From Holophagaceae bacterium (GTDB taxonomy: Bacteria; Acidobacteriota; Holophagae; Holophagales; Holophagaceae), in assembly GCA_003158505.1 (NCBI GenBank), contig PMJK01000104.1, forward strand, positions 1-19,386: a DNA stretch of 19,386 bases. Direction: 5' to 3'. A program made the translations under genes and the position numbers. Shown in pieces: positions 8,156 through 14,538 of this stretch (position 1 is the stretch's first letter; the number at the start of each line of letters is the position of its first letter). Below the pieces are notes generated by a model. That model ran no database searches and had not been told where the DNA came from. It saw only the letters and a program-made list of their open reading frames with translations.

Positions 8156-8961
8156 CAGATTCTCCTCCACTGCCCGTCTCCGCTGTTCACCCCGGAGTTG
8201 TAGAACTTGTAGACGCTGGCACCGTTGTTCAGCACCACGATCACTCCCATGGCTCCACCAGGAACGGCGAAGCCGCTGGTGGAGGTGCTGACCACCTGAA
8301 TGATGAAAGTGTTGTTGAACCGCTTGTTCGAACCGCTGATGGTGACGTAGTTCAACGCAGTCTGAAAAAGGTTGTTGGCGTTCGTATTGGCCGCCTGGAA
8401 ACTCGCATCGGCGTTGAAAGGCGCCACCGTAGTGATGTCGACGTTCTTCATTCCTTTGCCATTTGCCGTCATAGCATTGGCCCACCAGTTGGAGCCATTG
8501 ACGACCACACCCGCATTCATGTACTCCCGAGTGCGGGTCGGCGCGAAGACCGTCGCAACGGTCTGTTGCACCGCCGTGGGTGTGGCAGGAGGATTATTAA
8601 CCACGTCCTGTATGGCCTGGGGGTAAACGATGATGGTAGGGGGTGGGGTAGGGGGTGTGAATGCGGCCGAGGTTACTGTCGTGAGGCCCCGGGCCATGTA
8701 CATGGTGGGAACCGTACCGTTGGCGCTGTATGGACCCCAGGTGACGATGGCCACGTCCTTGCCGGTGCTTGACGCATATTTCTGGGCATCCATGATGGCG
8801 CCCTCGAGTTCATCCAGGACGACCCTCACCGCATTCCCGCCCCGGTTCCCCAGCGTCGACACGCCCCCGATGACGAGGATCGCGACGATCGCCAGCACCA
8901 CGAGCAGTTCGACGAGCGAATACCCAGAATGGCTGAGCTTGGGAGAACCAGTGCGCGCCAT
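8155..8961 (-). CDS. GspH/FimT-family minor pseudopilin
   Basis: 268 residues, first gene of the pilus operon. The leader MARTGSPKLSHSG is followed by YSLVELLVVLAIVAILVIGG, a prepilin signal cut after Gly13 with Glu at mature +5 and the uninterrupted hydrophobic helix of GspH/FimT/FimU proteins. The segment VVLDELEGAIMDAQKYASSTGKDV matches the typical early alpha-helix region of that family (paired with LxxARxxAxxxxxxV). At 268 residues it is longer than most FimT/FimU proteins (roughly 150-190), the extra length being loops rich in Asn, Thr and Pro. It has the position that FimT/FimU takes ahead of pilVWX-Y1. Start ATG 8961 has GAGG a few bases upstream. FimU, FimT and GspH cannot be told apart here, hence no symbol. 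Confidence 0.87.
   Translation of the reverse strand: MARTGSPKLSHSGYSLVELLVVLAIVAILVIGGVSTLGNRGGNAVRVVLDELEGAIMDAQKYASSTGKDVAIVTWGPYSANGTVPTMYMARGLTTVTSAAFTPPTPPPTIIVYPQAIQDVVNNPPATPTAVQQTVATVFAPTRTREYMNAGVVVNGSNWWANAMTANGKGMKNVDITTVAPFNADASFQAANTNANNLFQTALNYVTISGSNKRFNNTFIIQVVSTSTSGFAVPGGAMGVIVVLNNGASVYKFYNSGVNSGDGQWRRI
8161..8168 (-). promoter_or_regulatory. Shine-Dalgarno site deciding the pilV start
   Basis: Minus-strand GGAGGAGA lies 5 nt before ATG 8155, within the last codons of the upstream pseudopilin gene. Confidence 0.75.
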
Positions 8962-9008
8962 GACAACCTCGTGTCTTGAAGAAAGGATCGAAGGGAAGGG
9001 CCGGTGGA

Positions 9009-9110
9009 GTGAGAATAAATTATCTCAATTGTATTCTTTTATTTACAGGATGAAGAATCCGCCTTTGACGAATTCAATTAGATCGTGTGTAACCTTTTTA
9101 TACACTATCC
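9009..9110 (-). promoter_or_regulatory. AT-rich leader/promoter region of the pilus operon
   Basis: By hand count only about 30% of these bases are G or C, in a window that is otherwise strongly GC-rich. It lies between the priA stop and the first pseudopilin gene, upstream of the latter. Minus-strand TACAAT and GATAAT hexamers could be -10 elements, but no -35 with 17-bp spacing is convincing and no sigma-54 TGGC-N8-TGC element is seen. A TGAGA-N8-TCTCA palindrome overlaps it. I infer promoter function from position and composition only. Confidence 0.45.
9010..9027. repeat. TGAGA-N8-TCTCA inverted repeat (possible operator)
   Basis: Two perfect 5-bp arms separated by 8 AT-rich bases, about 50 bp before the pilus operon start codon and overlapping candidate -10 hexamers. 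Spacing and symmetry resemble a dimeric regulator site, but a chance palindrome in AT-rich DNA is possible. Confidence 0.35.
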
Positions 9111-11375
9111 AAACTGAATGGGATCCCGGTCCAGGCTGATGAGGCCGGCGGGATCCAGGGGATGCCGGGCCAGCACTTCGCTCAGGGCGCCCCGGCCACC
9201 CTTCAGGAGGAGATGCATGCGCCACTGATCGCGGACCCTCGGAACCGGAGCCTCCAGGGGCCCCAGCACCCGCAGGCCTGGAATGGACAAGCGCTGTCGA
9301 AAAGCATCGAGGGCCTCCCGGGCCTCGCGCGGGGTATCGGCTTCGGCGCGATAGAGGGTGAGGGCCGTGAAGGGCGGATAGCCCAGCCCTTCGCGGAAGG
9401 GCAGCTCCGAGGCGGCGAAGCCTTCGAAATCCTGGGCCAGGGCGAAGATGATGGCCGGGTGCTCCGGTGAGTAGGTCTGGAGGATCACCCGGCCCGGCAG
9501 GTCGGCGCGGCCCGCCCGCCCCGCCACCTGAGTGAGCAGCTGGAAGGTTCGCTCCGAAGCCCTGAAATCGGCCACCTTCAGCCCCTGGTCCGCATTGAGC
9601 ACACCCACCAGGGTGAGCCCCGGGAGGTTATGCCCCTTGGCAAGCATCTGCGTGCCCACCAGGATGTCCACCTGGCCCGCCTCGGCGGCCAGCAGGCCCG
9701 CCTCGAAGGAACCTCGGCGGCGGGTCGTGTCCCGGTCCAGGCGCAGGATCCGGGCGGAAGGAAAGAGCTGGTTCAGGTGTTCTTCTACTTGTTCCGTGCC
9801 CTCGCCCACTCCGCGCAGGTGGTCGGCGCCGCAGTCCGGACAGGCCTCCGGCGGCACTGTTTCGTGGCCGCAGAGATGGCAGCGCAGGCGGAAGTCGCCC
9901 CGATGGTAGGTGAGCGAGATGGCGCAGTGGGGGCAGCCCAGGGTCTTCCCGCAGGCCCGGCACATCCAGAAATTCTCATAGCCCCGGCGGTTCAGCAGCA
10001 GCAGCGCCTGCTCCCCCTTGGCCAGGGTCTCAGTGAGGGCCTGCATCAGCGGGGGGGCCAGGATCACCTTCCGCCGCAGCTGCCGGTAGGCCTCCCGCAG
10101 GTCCACGATCTCGACCTTGGGCAAGGAAATGCCCGCAGGCCGCTCCCGCAGCCGCAGCAGCCTATAACGACCGCTCTGCGCCGCCTGCCAGCTTTCGAGG
10201 CTGGGCGTGGCACTGCCCAACAGGATGGGACAGCCCTCGAGCTGGGCTCGTTTGATGGCCAGGTCCCGGGCATGGATGCGCGGGTGTTCTTCGGACTTGT
10301 AGGAGCCCTCGTGCTCCTCGTCCACGATGATGAGTCCGATGTCGCGGAGGGGCGCCAGCACCGCATTCCGCACGCCCACGAAGAGCTCGGCCCCGTTGAA
10401 GAGCAGGCGCACCACGTCGCCCTGCCTCTCGCCCACATTCAAGCCCGCATGGCCCACCGCGATGCGGCCCGGGAAGCGGGCCTCCAGGCGATCTAGCAAG
10501 CGGCCCGTGAGACCGATCTCGGGAACCAGCCACAGCACTCGCCGACCCGCCTCCAGCACCCGCTCGGCCAGGGTGAGATACACCTCGGTCTTGCCGGAGC
10601 CGGTGACGCCATGGAGCAGGTGGACACCGAAGGTTCCGAGGGCCACCGCCTCCAGGGCCGTCCGCTGTTCGTCATTCAGGACCACGGTCCGGTCGACCCC
10701 CGCCTCGCGCCGCTGGCCCAGCAGATCCACGCGCTTCATGCGTTCGACGAGCCCCCGCTTTTCCAGGGTGCCCAGCACTGAGCCACCGACGCCGGCGGCC
10801 TCCAGCAGTTCCGGCTCCATCAGCGCGCCGCCGGCCTCCTCCAGCGCTACCAGCACCTTGGCCTGGACGGGAGTCACCCGGGCCGGATGAGGGACGCCCG
10901 TGAGACGAACTTCCGTGAACCCGGAGCCGCGCAGGGCTGTTCGGTGCAGCAGCGTGGGCAGGATGGCGGGATCGCGGTGCCAGGCCTCGCCCAGCTCCGC
11001 CAGCACCCCCCAGGCCCCGCGGTCGCGGTGAAAGGACAGACGCTGTCCATCCTCGTCCGCCTCCCAGTTGGGCAACAGGGCCTGGGGCAGGCTCAGGGGC
11101 AGCAGGTGGGCTTCGAGGCAGCCGTAGTAGCGGGCGGCGAAGGACTGCAGTTCCAGCAGCTTGGACGGCAGCAGCGGGAAGGGGTCCAGCACCGCCTCGA
11201 TGGGCCGCAGCTTAGCCGCAGGCGGGGCGGGATCGGGCCCCATGGCCAGGCCCACCGCCAGACTGGTCCGCACCTTCACCCGCACCCGCACACCCGCTGG
11301 CAACCCCTCCGGCGCCAGGTAGGTCAGGGGCGGCAGGGGCCGGTTCAGCTGGATGCGGGTCGGGACGAATGTCAT
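9105..11375 (-). CDS. priA: Primosomal protein N' (replication-restart helicase PriA)
   Basis: 756 residues, close to the usual 730. PriA is a 3'-5' superfamily 2 DNA helicase that recognises stalled forks and reloads the replicative helicase. Seen in order: an N-terminal DNA-binding region beginning MTFVPTRIQLNRPLPPLTY (with LPAGVRVRVKV), Walker A GVTGSGKT (256-263), Walker B DEEH (352-355), eight cysteines in four CxxC pairs (C472/475, 481/484, 499/502, 512/515) that form the two zinc sites inserted in the helicase, then GTQMLAKGH (574-582) and QVAGRAGR (motif VI). An in-frame opening continues to 12578, but it is antisense to tsaD; ATG 11375 gives the normal PriA N-terminus. It diverges from tsaD with 24 bp between start codons. 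All catalytic motifs are intact. Confidence 0.97.
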   Translation of the reverse strand: MTFVPTRIQLNRPLPPLTYLAPEGLPAGVRVRVKVRTSLAVGLAMGPDPAPPAAKLRPIEAVLDPFPLLPSKLLELQSFAARYYGCLEAHLLPLSLPQALLPNWEADEDGQRLSFHRDRGAWGVLAELGEAWHRDPAILPTLLHRTALRGSGFTEVRLTGVPHPARVTPVQAKVLVALEEAGGALMEPELLEAAGVGGSVLGTLEKRGLVERMKRVDLLGQRREAGVDRTVVLNDEQRTALEAVALGTFGVHLLHGVTGSGKTEVYLTLAERVLEAGRRVLWLVPEIGLTGRLLDRLEARFPGRIAVGHAGLNVGERQGDVVRLLFNGAELFVGVRNAVLAPLRDIGLIIVDEEHEGSYKSEEHPRIHARDLAIKRAQLEGCPILLGSATPSLESWQAAQSGRYRLLRLRERPAGISLPKVEIVDLREAYRQLRRKVILAPPLMQALTETLAKGEQALLLLNRRGYENFWMCRACGKTLGCPHCAISLTYHRGDFRLRCHLCGHETVPPEACPDCGADHLRGVGEGTEQVEEHLNQLFPSARILRLDRDTTRRRGSFEAGLLAAEAGQVDILVGTQMLAKGHNLPGLTLVGVLNADQGLKVADFRASERTFQLLTQVAGRAGRADLPGRVILQTYSPEHPAIIFALAQDFEGFAASELPFREGLGYPPFTALTLYRAEADTPREAREALDAFRQRLSIPGLRVLGPLEAPVPRVRDQWRMHLLLKGGRGALSEVLARHPLDPAGLISLDRDPIQFG

Positions 11376-11399
11376 GAATGGCCAGGATACACTTGGCGA
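11376..11399. promoter_or_regulatory. 24-bp divergent start-to-start gap, priA/tsaD
   Basis: Only 24 bp separate the two start codons, so both promoters must lie mainly inside the opposite gene or overlap each other. GGATACACT on the plus strand and TATCCT on the minus strand could be -10 elements, but neither has a convincing -35. No strong Shine-Dalgarno site is visible for either gene. Confidence 0.3.
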
Positions 11400-12422
11400 A
11401 TGTTGGTACTCGGCCTGGAATCCTCCTGCGACGACTGCTCCGCCGCCGTGGTGGAGGAAACGACCGCGGGTCCCCTGCTGCGCTCCCTGGTGCGGGAAAG
11501 CCAGGACGCCATCCATGGTCCTTTCGGCGGCGTGGTGCCGGAACTCGCCGCGCGGGAACACCTGCTGCAGGTGCGGGCGGTGATGGCCGGTGCGTTGGCG
11601 CAGGCCGGCATCGGCCTGGCGGAGCTGGATCGCATCGCGGTGACGCGGGGGCCCGGGCTGGTGGGGAGTCTGCTGGCCACCTTCAGCGCGAGCAAGGCCG
11701 TGGCCTGGCACCAGGACCTCCCGTGGGTGGGCGTCCACCACCTGCTGGGCCATCTCAATGCCGCCCGCTTCGCGTCGCCGGATCTCCCCTTCCCCGCCCT
11801 GGTGCTGCTGGTCTCCGGGGGCCACACCCACCTGTACCTCGCAAAGGACTGGACCTCGCTCCAGCTGCTCCAGAAGACCCGGGATGACGCCGCCGGCGAA
11901 GCCTTCGACAAGACCGCCCGCATGCTGAACCTGGGCTATCCGGGCGGTCCCCTGGTGGATGCCTGCGCCCAGGCTGCGCCCCGGGCCGCCGACCCATTCA
12001 CGCCGCCGAAGTTCCGCGACGGCAAGGCCTCCTGGAGCTTCTCCGGCCTGAAGACCGGGGTGAAACTGAGGGTGGAGCGGAACCCCCACCTGGCGAAGGC
12101 GGGAGCGGCGGATCCCCAGGTGCAGGCCCTCTGCCGCAGCCTTCAGGAGGCCATCTCTGCCTGGCTGCTGAAACCCCTGCCTGAATGGGCGGAGGCGCAT
12201 GATGCCCGAAGCCTGGTGATCAGTGGCGGCGTGGCCTGCAACTCCCGCCTTCGTGCCGAGGCCGCGACCCTGGCCGCCCGGCTGGGCCTGGCGCTGGCCA
12301 TCCCCGAACCCCGGCTCTGCACGGACAACGGCGCCATGATCGCCGCCGCCGGAGCGCTCCTGGAACGGGAGACCGATCCATGGATCCAGAACGCCGACGC
12401 GGATTTGAAACTGGGAGCCTGA
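11400..12422 (+). CDS. tsaD: tRNA N6-adenosine threonylcarbamoyltransferase TsaD
   Basis: 340 residues, the standard TsaD length. With TsaB, TsaE and TsaC it installs t6A at position 37 of ANN-decoding tRNAs; none of those partners is in the window. The sequence shows the ASKHA-fold start MLVLGLESSCDD, RGPGLVGSLL (83-92), the metal-binding HLLGH (H114, H118), VSGGHTHL (138-145), DDAAGEAFDKTARMLNLGYPGGP split over about 160-182, and CTDNGAMIA near the C-terminus (metal-ligand Asp at about 310). The usual SCDET reads SCDDC, a mild substitution. The frame stays open to 10887, but that part is antisense to priA; ATG 11400 gives the family N-terminus. gatC starts 1 bp after its stop, so the two are cotranscribed and probably coupled. 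Confidence 0.97.
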   Translation: MLVLGLESSCDDCSAAVVEETTAGPLLRSLVRESQDAIHGPFGGVVPELAAREHLLQVRAVMAGALAQAGIGLAELDRIAVTRGPGLVGSLLATFSASKAVAWHQDLPWVGVHHLLGHLNAARFASPDLPFPALVLLVSGGHTHLYLAKDWTSLQLLQKTRDDAAGEAFDKTARMLNLGYPGGPLVDACAQAAPRAADPFTPPKFRDGKASWSFSGLKTGVKLRVERNPHLAKAGAADPQVQALCRSLQEAISAWLLKPLPEWAEAHDARSLVISGGVACNSRLRAEAATLAARLGLALAIPEPRLCTDNGAMIAAAGALLERETDPWIQNADADLKLGA

Positions 12423-12423
12423 G

Positions 12424-12708
12424 ATGGATGTAAGCCGAGAGGATGTTCTTCGCTGCGCGGCCCTGGCCCATCTGAGCCTGCGGGAGGAGGAGGTCGAGCC
12501 CATGCGGATGGCCATGGCCCGCATGCTGACCCATGCCGCCAGCCTCGATGAACTCCCCCTGGACCAGGTCGAACCCATGCTCGCGGGTCAGGGCAGGCCC
12601 CTACCCCGCCGCGAGGACGAGCCTCGGGACACCTTCACCCAGGAGCAGGCCCTCGCCAACGCCCCCGCCCAGGACCGGGGGTATTTCGTGGTGCCGAAGG
12701 TGCTCTAG
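12424..12708 (+). CDS. gatC: Asp/Glu-tRNA(Asn/Gln) amidotransferase subunit GatC
   Basis: 94 residues, the usual size. GatC is the small linker that wraps GatA and GatB in the GatCAB complex, which amidates misacylated Glu-tRNA(Gln) or Asp-tRNA(Asn). Seen: N-terminal helical VLRCAALAHLSLREEEVEPM, then LDELPLDQVEPM, then REDEPRDTFTQEQALANAPA and the typical ending RGYFVVPKVL. ATG follows the tsaD stop TGA by one base (TGAGATG). gatA does not follow; instead the next gene is convergent, so the subunits are split across the genome. That arrangement is common, but the pairing with tsaD links two tRNA-related functions in one transcript. Confidence 0.95.
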   Translation: MDVSREDVLRCAALAHLSLREEEVEPMRMAMARMLTHAASLDELPLDQVEPMLAGQGRPLPRREDEPRDTFTQEQALANAPAQDRGYFVVPKVL

Positions 12709-12765
12709 ACCAACCTGACAACCGCGGAAAGGACCAATTCCTCCTCAATAGTAAAGGATCCCGTC

Positions 12766-13347
12766 CTACCAGTCCCCGCCGGAATCCCCGCCACCGGAGT
12801 CGCCACCGGAGTCGCCACCGGAATCACCCCAATCGCTGGAGTTGGAACTGGAGTCGCCCCAGTCGCTGGAGGACTTGTCGGATGAATCCCCGGACCAGCC
12901 ATCACCCGAGCGGTCATGGTGGCGAGGTTCGCCGCCCATCATGCTGCCGATCATCATGCCCGTGAGCAGGCCCCCCATGCCGCCCCCGGGCTGGCCGTAG
13001 CCACCCTGCATGGGAACGGAGCCTGGCATGGGCGCATCCAGGCCCAACTGCCGCCGGGCCGAAGGCGGGAGTTCCTCGTCCTTGAGGGCCTGAACGCCAG
13101 CCACAGTGGAGCAATAACCGCAGGTCCACTTCACCGAGCGCAGGCCATCCCAGTCCTGCTTCATCTTGTCGCCCGAGGCGCCACAGGTGGGGCATTTGGG
13201 ATAGGGACAGGGAAAGACGTGAGGTTCTAGCGATCCCGAGGGAAGACCCCGATGGGCTGCGCCCAGCTGTTCCGGCTGATCGCGTTTGCCACGCAGCGCG
13301 AGATAGATCACCGCGCCGATGATGAGAAGGATGATGAGTGTCGTCAT
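12766..13347 (-). CDS. Small membrane-anchored zinc-ribbon protein with DSGG-rich tail (function unknown)
   Basis: 193 residues. In order: one N-terminal membrane helix MTTLIILLIIGAVIYLALRG; a basic/polar linker; a putative zinc ribbon C52-x2-C55 ... C76-x2-C79 (CPTC and CGYC, with a further C47); a Gly/Met-rich segment GGGMGGLLTGMMIGSMMGG (121-139) that looks like a glycine zipper; and a Ser/Asp/Gly tail with two DWGDS units and repeated SGGD to the C-terminus. I do not recognise the family; similar Gly-rich tails occur in TPM and Tim44-like membrane proteins but no such domain is visible. The start at ATG 13347 has AGGAG 5 nt upstream and puts the hydrophobic helix first; the frame stays open to 13569, overlapping anmK on the other strand, which I reject. 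Divergent from anmK, convergent with gatC. Confidence 0.75.
   Translation of the reverse strand: MTTLIILLIIGAVIYLALRGKRDQPEQLGAAHRGLPSGSLEPHVFPCPYPKCPTCGASGDKMKQDWDGLRSVKWTCGYCSTVAGVQALKDEELPPSARRQLGLDAPMPGSVPMQGGYGQPGGGMGGLLTGMMIGSMMGGEPRHHDRSGDGWSGDSSDKSSSDWGDSSSNSSDWGDSGGDSGGDSGGGDSGGDW
12776..12876 (-). repeat. Short in-gene repeats coding the DWGDS/SGGD tail
   Basis: Near-identical 12-bp units (GGTGGCGACTCC-like on the minus strand) occur in tandem at about 12788-12830, with a diverged pair of GACTGGGGCGACTCC-like units upstream. They encode the repetitive acidic tail of the zinc-ribbon protein and could vary in number by slippage. Confidence 0.6.
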
Positions 13348-13416
13348 GGGGACTCCTGACGCCCAAAGAATATCCGGAACCTGCGGACATCGGTACTTGC
13401 TGGCATCATCAGCAGC
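13348..13416. promoter_or_regulatory. Divergent promoter region, zinc-ribbon gene/anmK
   Basis: This 69-bp gap must hold the promoters of both divergent genes. A TATTCT -10-like hexamer on the minus strand (near 13368-13373) faces the zinc-ribbon gene; its -35 is poor. Nothing recognisable faces anmK. Confidence 0.3.
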
Positions 13417-14538
13417 ATGCAGCCTCGCCTCCTGATCCCGGACGACCGGCCCTGGCGCGTGCTGGGCCTGATGTCGGGCACCAGTGCAGATGGTGTGGAC
13501 GTCGTCGCCATCGAGGTGGATCCAGGTGGCTTCCCGGACGGGAAGCCGTTCCGCCGCCTCCTGGGACACCGCTCATCCGATTATCCAGCCCAGCTCCGGG
13601 AGCGGGTGCTGGCCGCCGCCTCAAATCGCCTGATACCAGAGGAGCTCTGCATCCTCCAGCGCAGCCTGGGGGACCACCACGCTCAGGCGGCTAGGACCCT
13701 GTGCGAGGAATTGGCCCTCCGGCCGGACCTGGCCTCCCTGCACGGACAGACCGTCCAGCACCACCCGACCAAAGGGGCGAGCCTCCAACTGGCGGATCCC
13801 TATGTGCTGGCCGAGGCCCTGGAGTGTCCGGTGGTCTGGGATCTCCGTCGCCGGGATCTCGCTTTGGGAGGACAGGGCGCGCCGCTCGTCCCCCTGCCGG
13901 AACGCTGGCTGCATGGAGCCGGGCCCTGGCTGGCCCTGAACCTCGGCGGCATCGCCAACCTGACCTTCTGGGACGGACAGAGGACCCAGGCCTGGGACAC
14001 GGGGCCTGGCATGTCCCTGCTGGACCTCGCGGCGAAGCGGTGGCTTGGGCTTTCTTTCGATCCCGATGGCACCTCTGCCAGCGGGGCGGTGGCAGAACCC
14101 CTCTTGGATCGTTGGCTTCGTCATCCCTATTTCCGGCTGGCGCCACCGAAATCCACGGGACGCGAGGTCTTCGGCGAAGCCTGGCTCGACCAGGAAACCA
14201 CCCTCCTCGAAGCCCTTCCCCTGGCGGATCGGCTGGCCACCCTGGCCGCCTTCACCGCTGCCTCCGTGTCCATCGAGGCCGCGCGCACCGCGCCCTGGCC
14301 TGAGGGAATAGGGGGCCTGGTCAGCGGGGGAGGGGCCCGCCATCTGCGCCTGCGCGCGGAACTGGCCAAACGGCTTCCCCTGCCGCTGGAGGATGACGCT
14401 ACCTTCCCGTCTGGTGCGCGGGAGGCCGTAAGCTGGGCCCTGCTGGGCGCTGCCAGCGCCCTGGGGATCCCGGGCAATCTTCCTGAAGTCACGGGAGCTT
14501 CGCGGGCCGCGGTGTTGGGGAGTTGGGTGTGGCCGTGA
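13417..14538 (+). CDS. anmK: Anhydro-N-acetylmuramic acid kinase AnmK
   Basis: 373 residues, normal for AnmK. The enzyme cleaves and phosphorylates 1,6-anhydro-MurNAc to MurNAc-6-P in the cytoplasm during peptidoglycan recycling. Seen: GLMSGTSADGVD (17-28), the nucleotide-binding start of the fold; WDLRRRDLALGGQGAPLVP, matching the DFRxxDxAAGGQGAPLVP signature; LALNLGGIANLTF; WDTGPG with the catalytic Asp at 194; and PKSTGREVFG (about 244-253). No frameshift or missing motif. The ATG start lacks a clear Shine-Dalgarno site; no better start is visible. Its last bases overlap the start of the downstream transglutaminase, so the two are probably coupled. A MurQ etherase, the usual next step, is not in the window. 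Confidence 0.96.
   Translation: MQPRLLIPDDRPWRVLGLMSGTSADGVDVVAIEVDPGGFPDGKPFRRLLGHRSSDYPAQLRERVLAAASNRLIPEELCILQRSLGDHHAQAARTLCEELALRPDLASLHGQTVQHHPTKGASLQLADPYVLAEALECPVVWDLRRRDLALGGQGAPLVPLPERWLHGAGPWLALNLGGIANLTFWDGQRTQAWDTGPGMSLLDLAAKRWLGLSFDPDGTSASGAVAEPLLDRWLRHPYFRLAPPKSTGREVFGEAWLDQETTLLEALPLADRLATLAAFTAASVSIEAARTAPWPEGIGGLVSGGGARHLRLRAELAKRLPLPLEDDATFPSGAREAVSWALLGAASALGIPGNLPEVTGASRAAVLGSWVWP
14517..14522 (+). promoter_or_regulatory. Shine-Dalgarno site for the transglutaminase gene
   Basis: GGGGAG inside the end of anmK. It lies directly against TTG 14523, 6 nt from GTG 14529 and 12 nt from GTG 14535; the 6-nt spacing favours GTG 14529. Confidence 0.5.

Noticed and set aside
8156..8485. 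N-terminal extension of pilV
   Set aside because: It overlaps the preceding pseudopilin in another frame; the prepilin leader and Shine-Dalgarno site place the start at 8155.
8962..9104. Cyclic-di-GMP/cGAMP (GEMM) riboswitch ahead of the pilus operon
   Set aside because: Considered because such switches precede pilus genes in Geobacter; the GGGCAAACC-type core is absent on the minus strand.
10887..11399. N-terminal extension of tsaD
   Set aside because: Antisense to priA; TsaD begins MLVLGLESSC at ATG 11400 and is then exactly the family length.
11376..12578. N-terminal extension of priA by about 400 residues
   Set aside because: This part is antisense to tsaD and gatC; the PriA N-terminus begins at ATG 11375 with normal length.
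12709..12765. Terminator between gatC and the convergent zinc-ribbon gene
   Set aside because: Only 4-bp pairings such as AGGA/TCCT and no T-run were found.
13348..13569. N-terminal extension of the zinc-ribbon gene
   Set aside because: Overlaps anmK antisense; ATG 13347 has a good ribosome site and places the membrane helix at the N-terminus.
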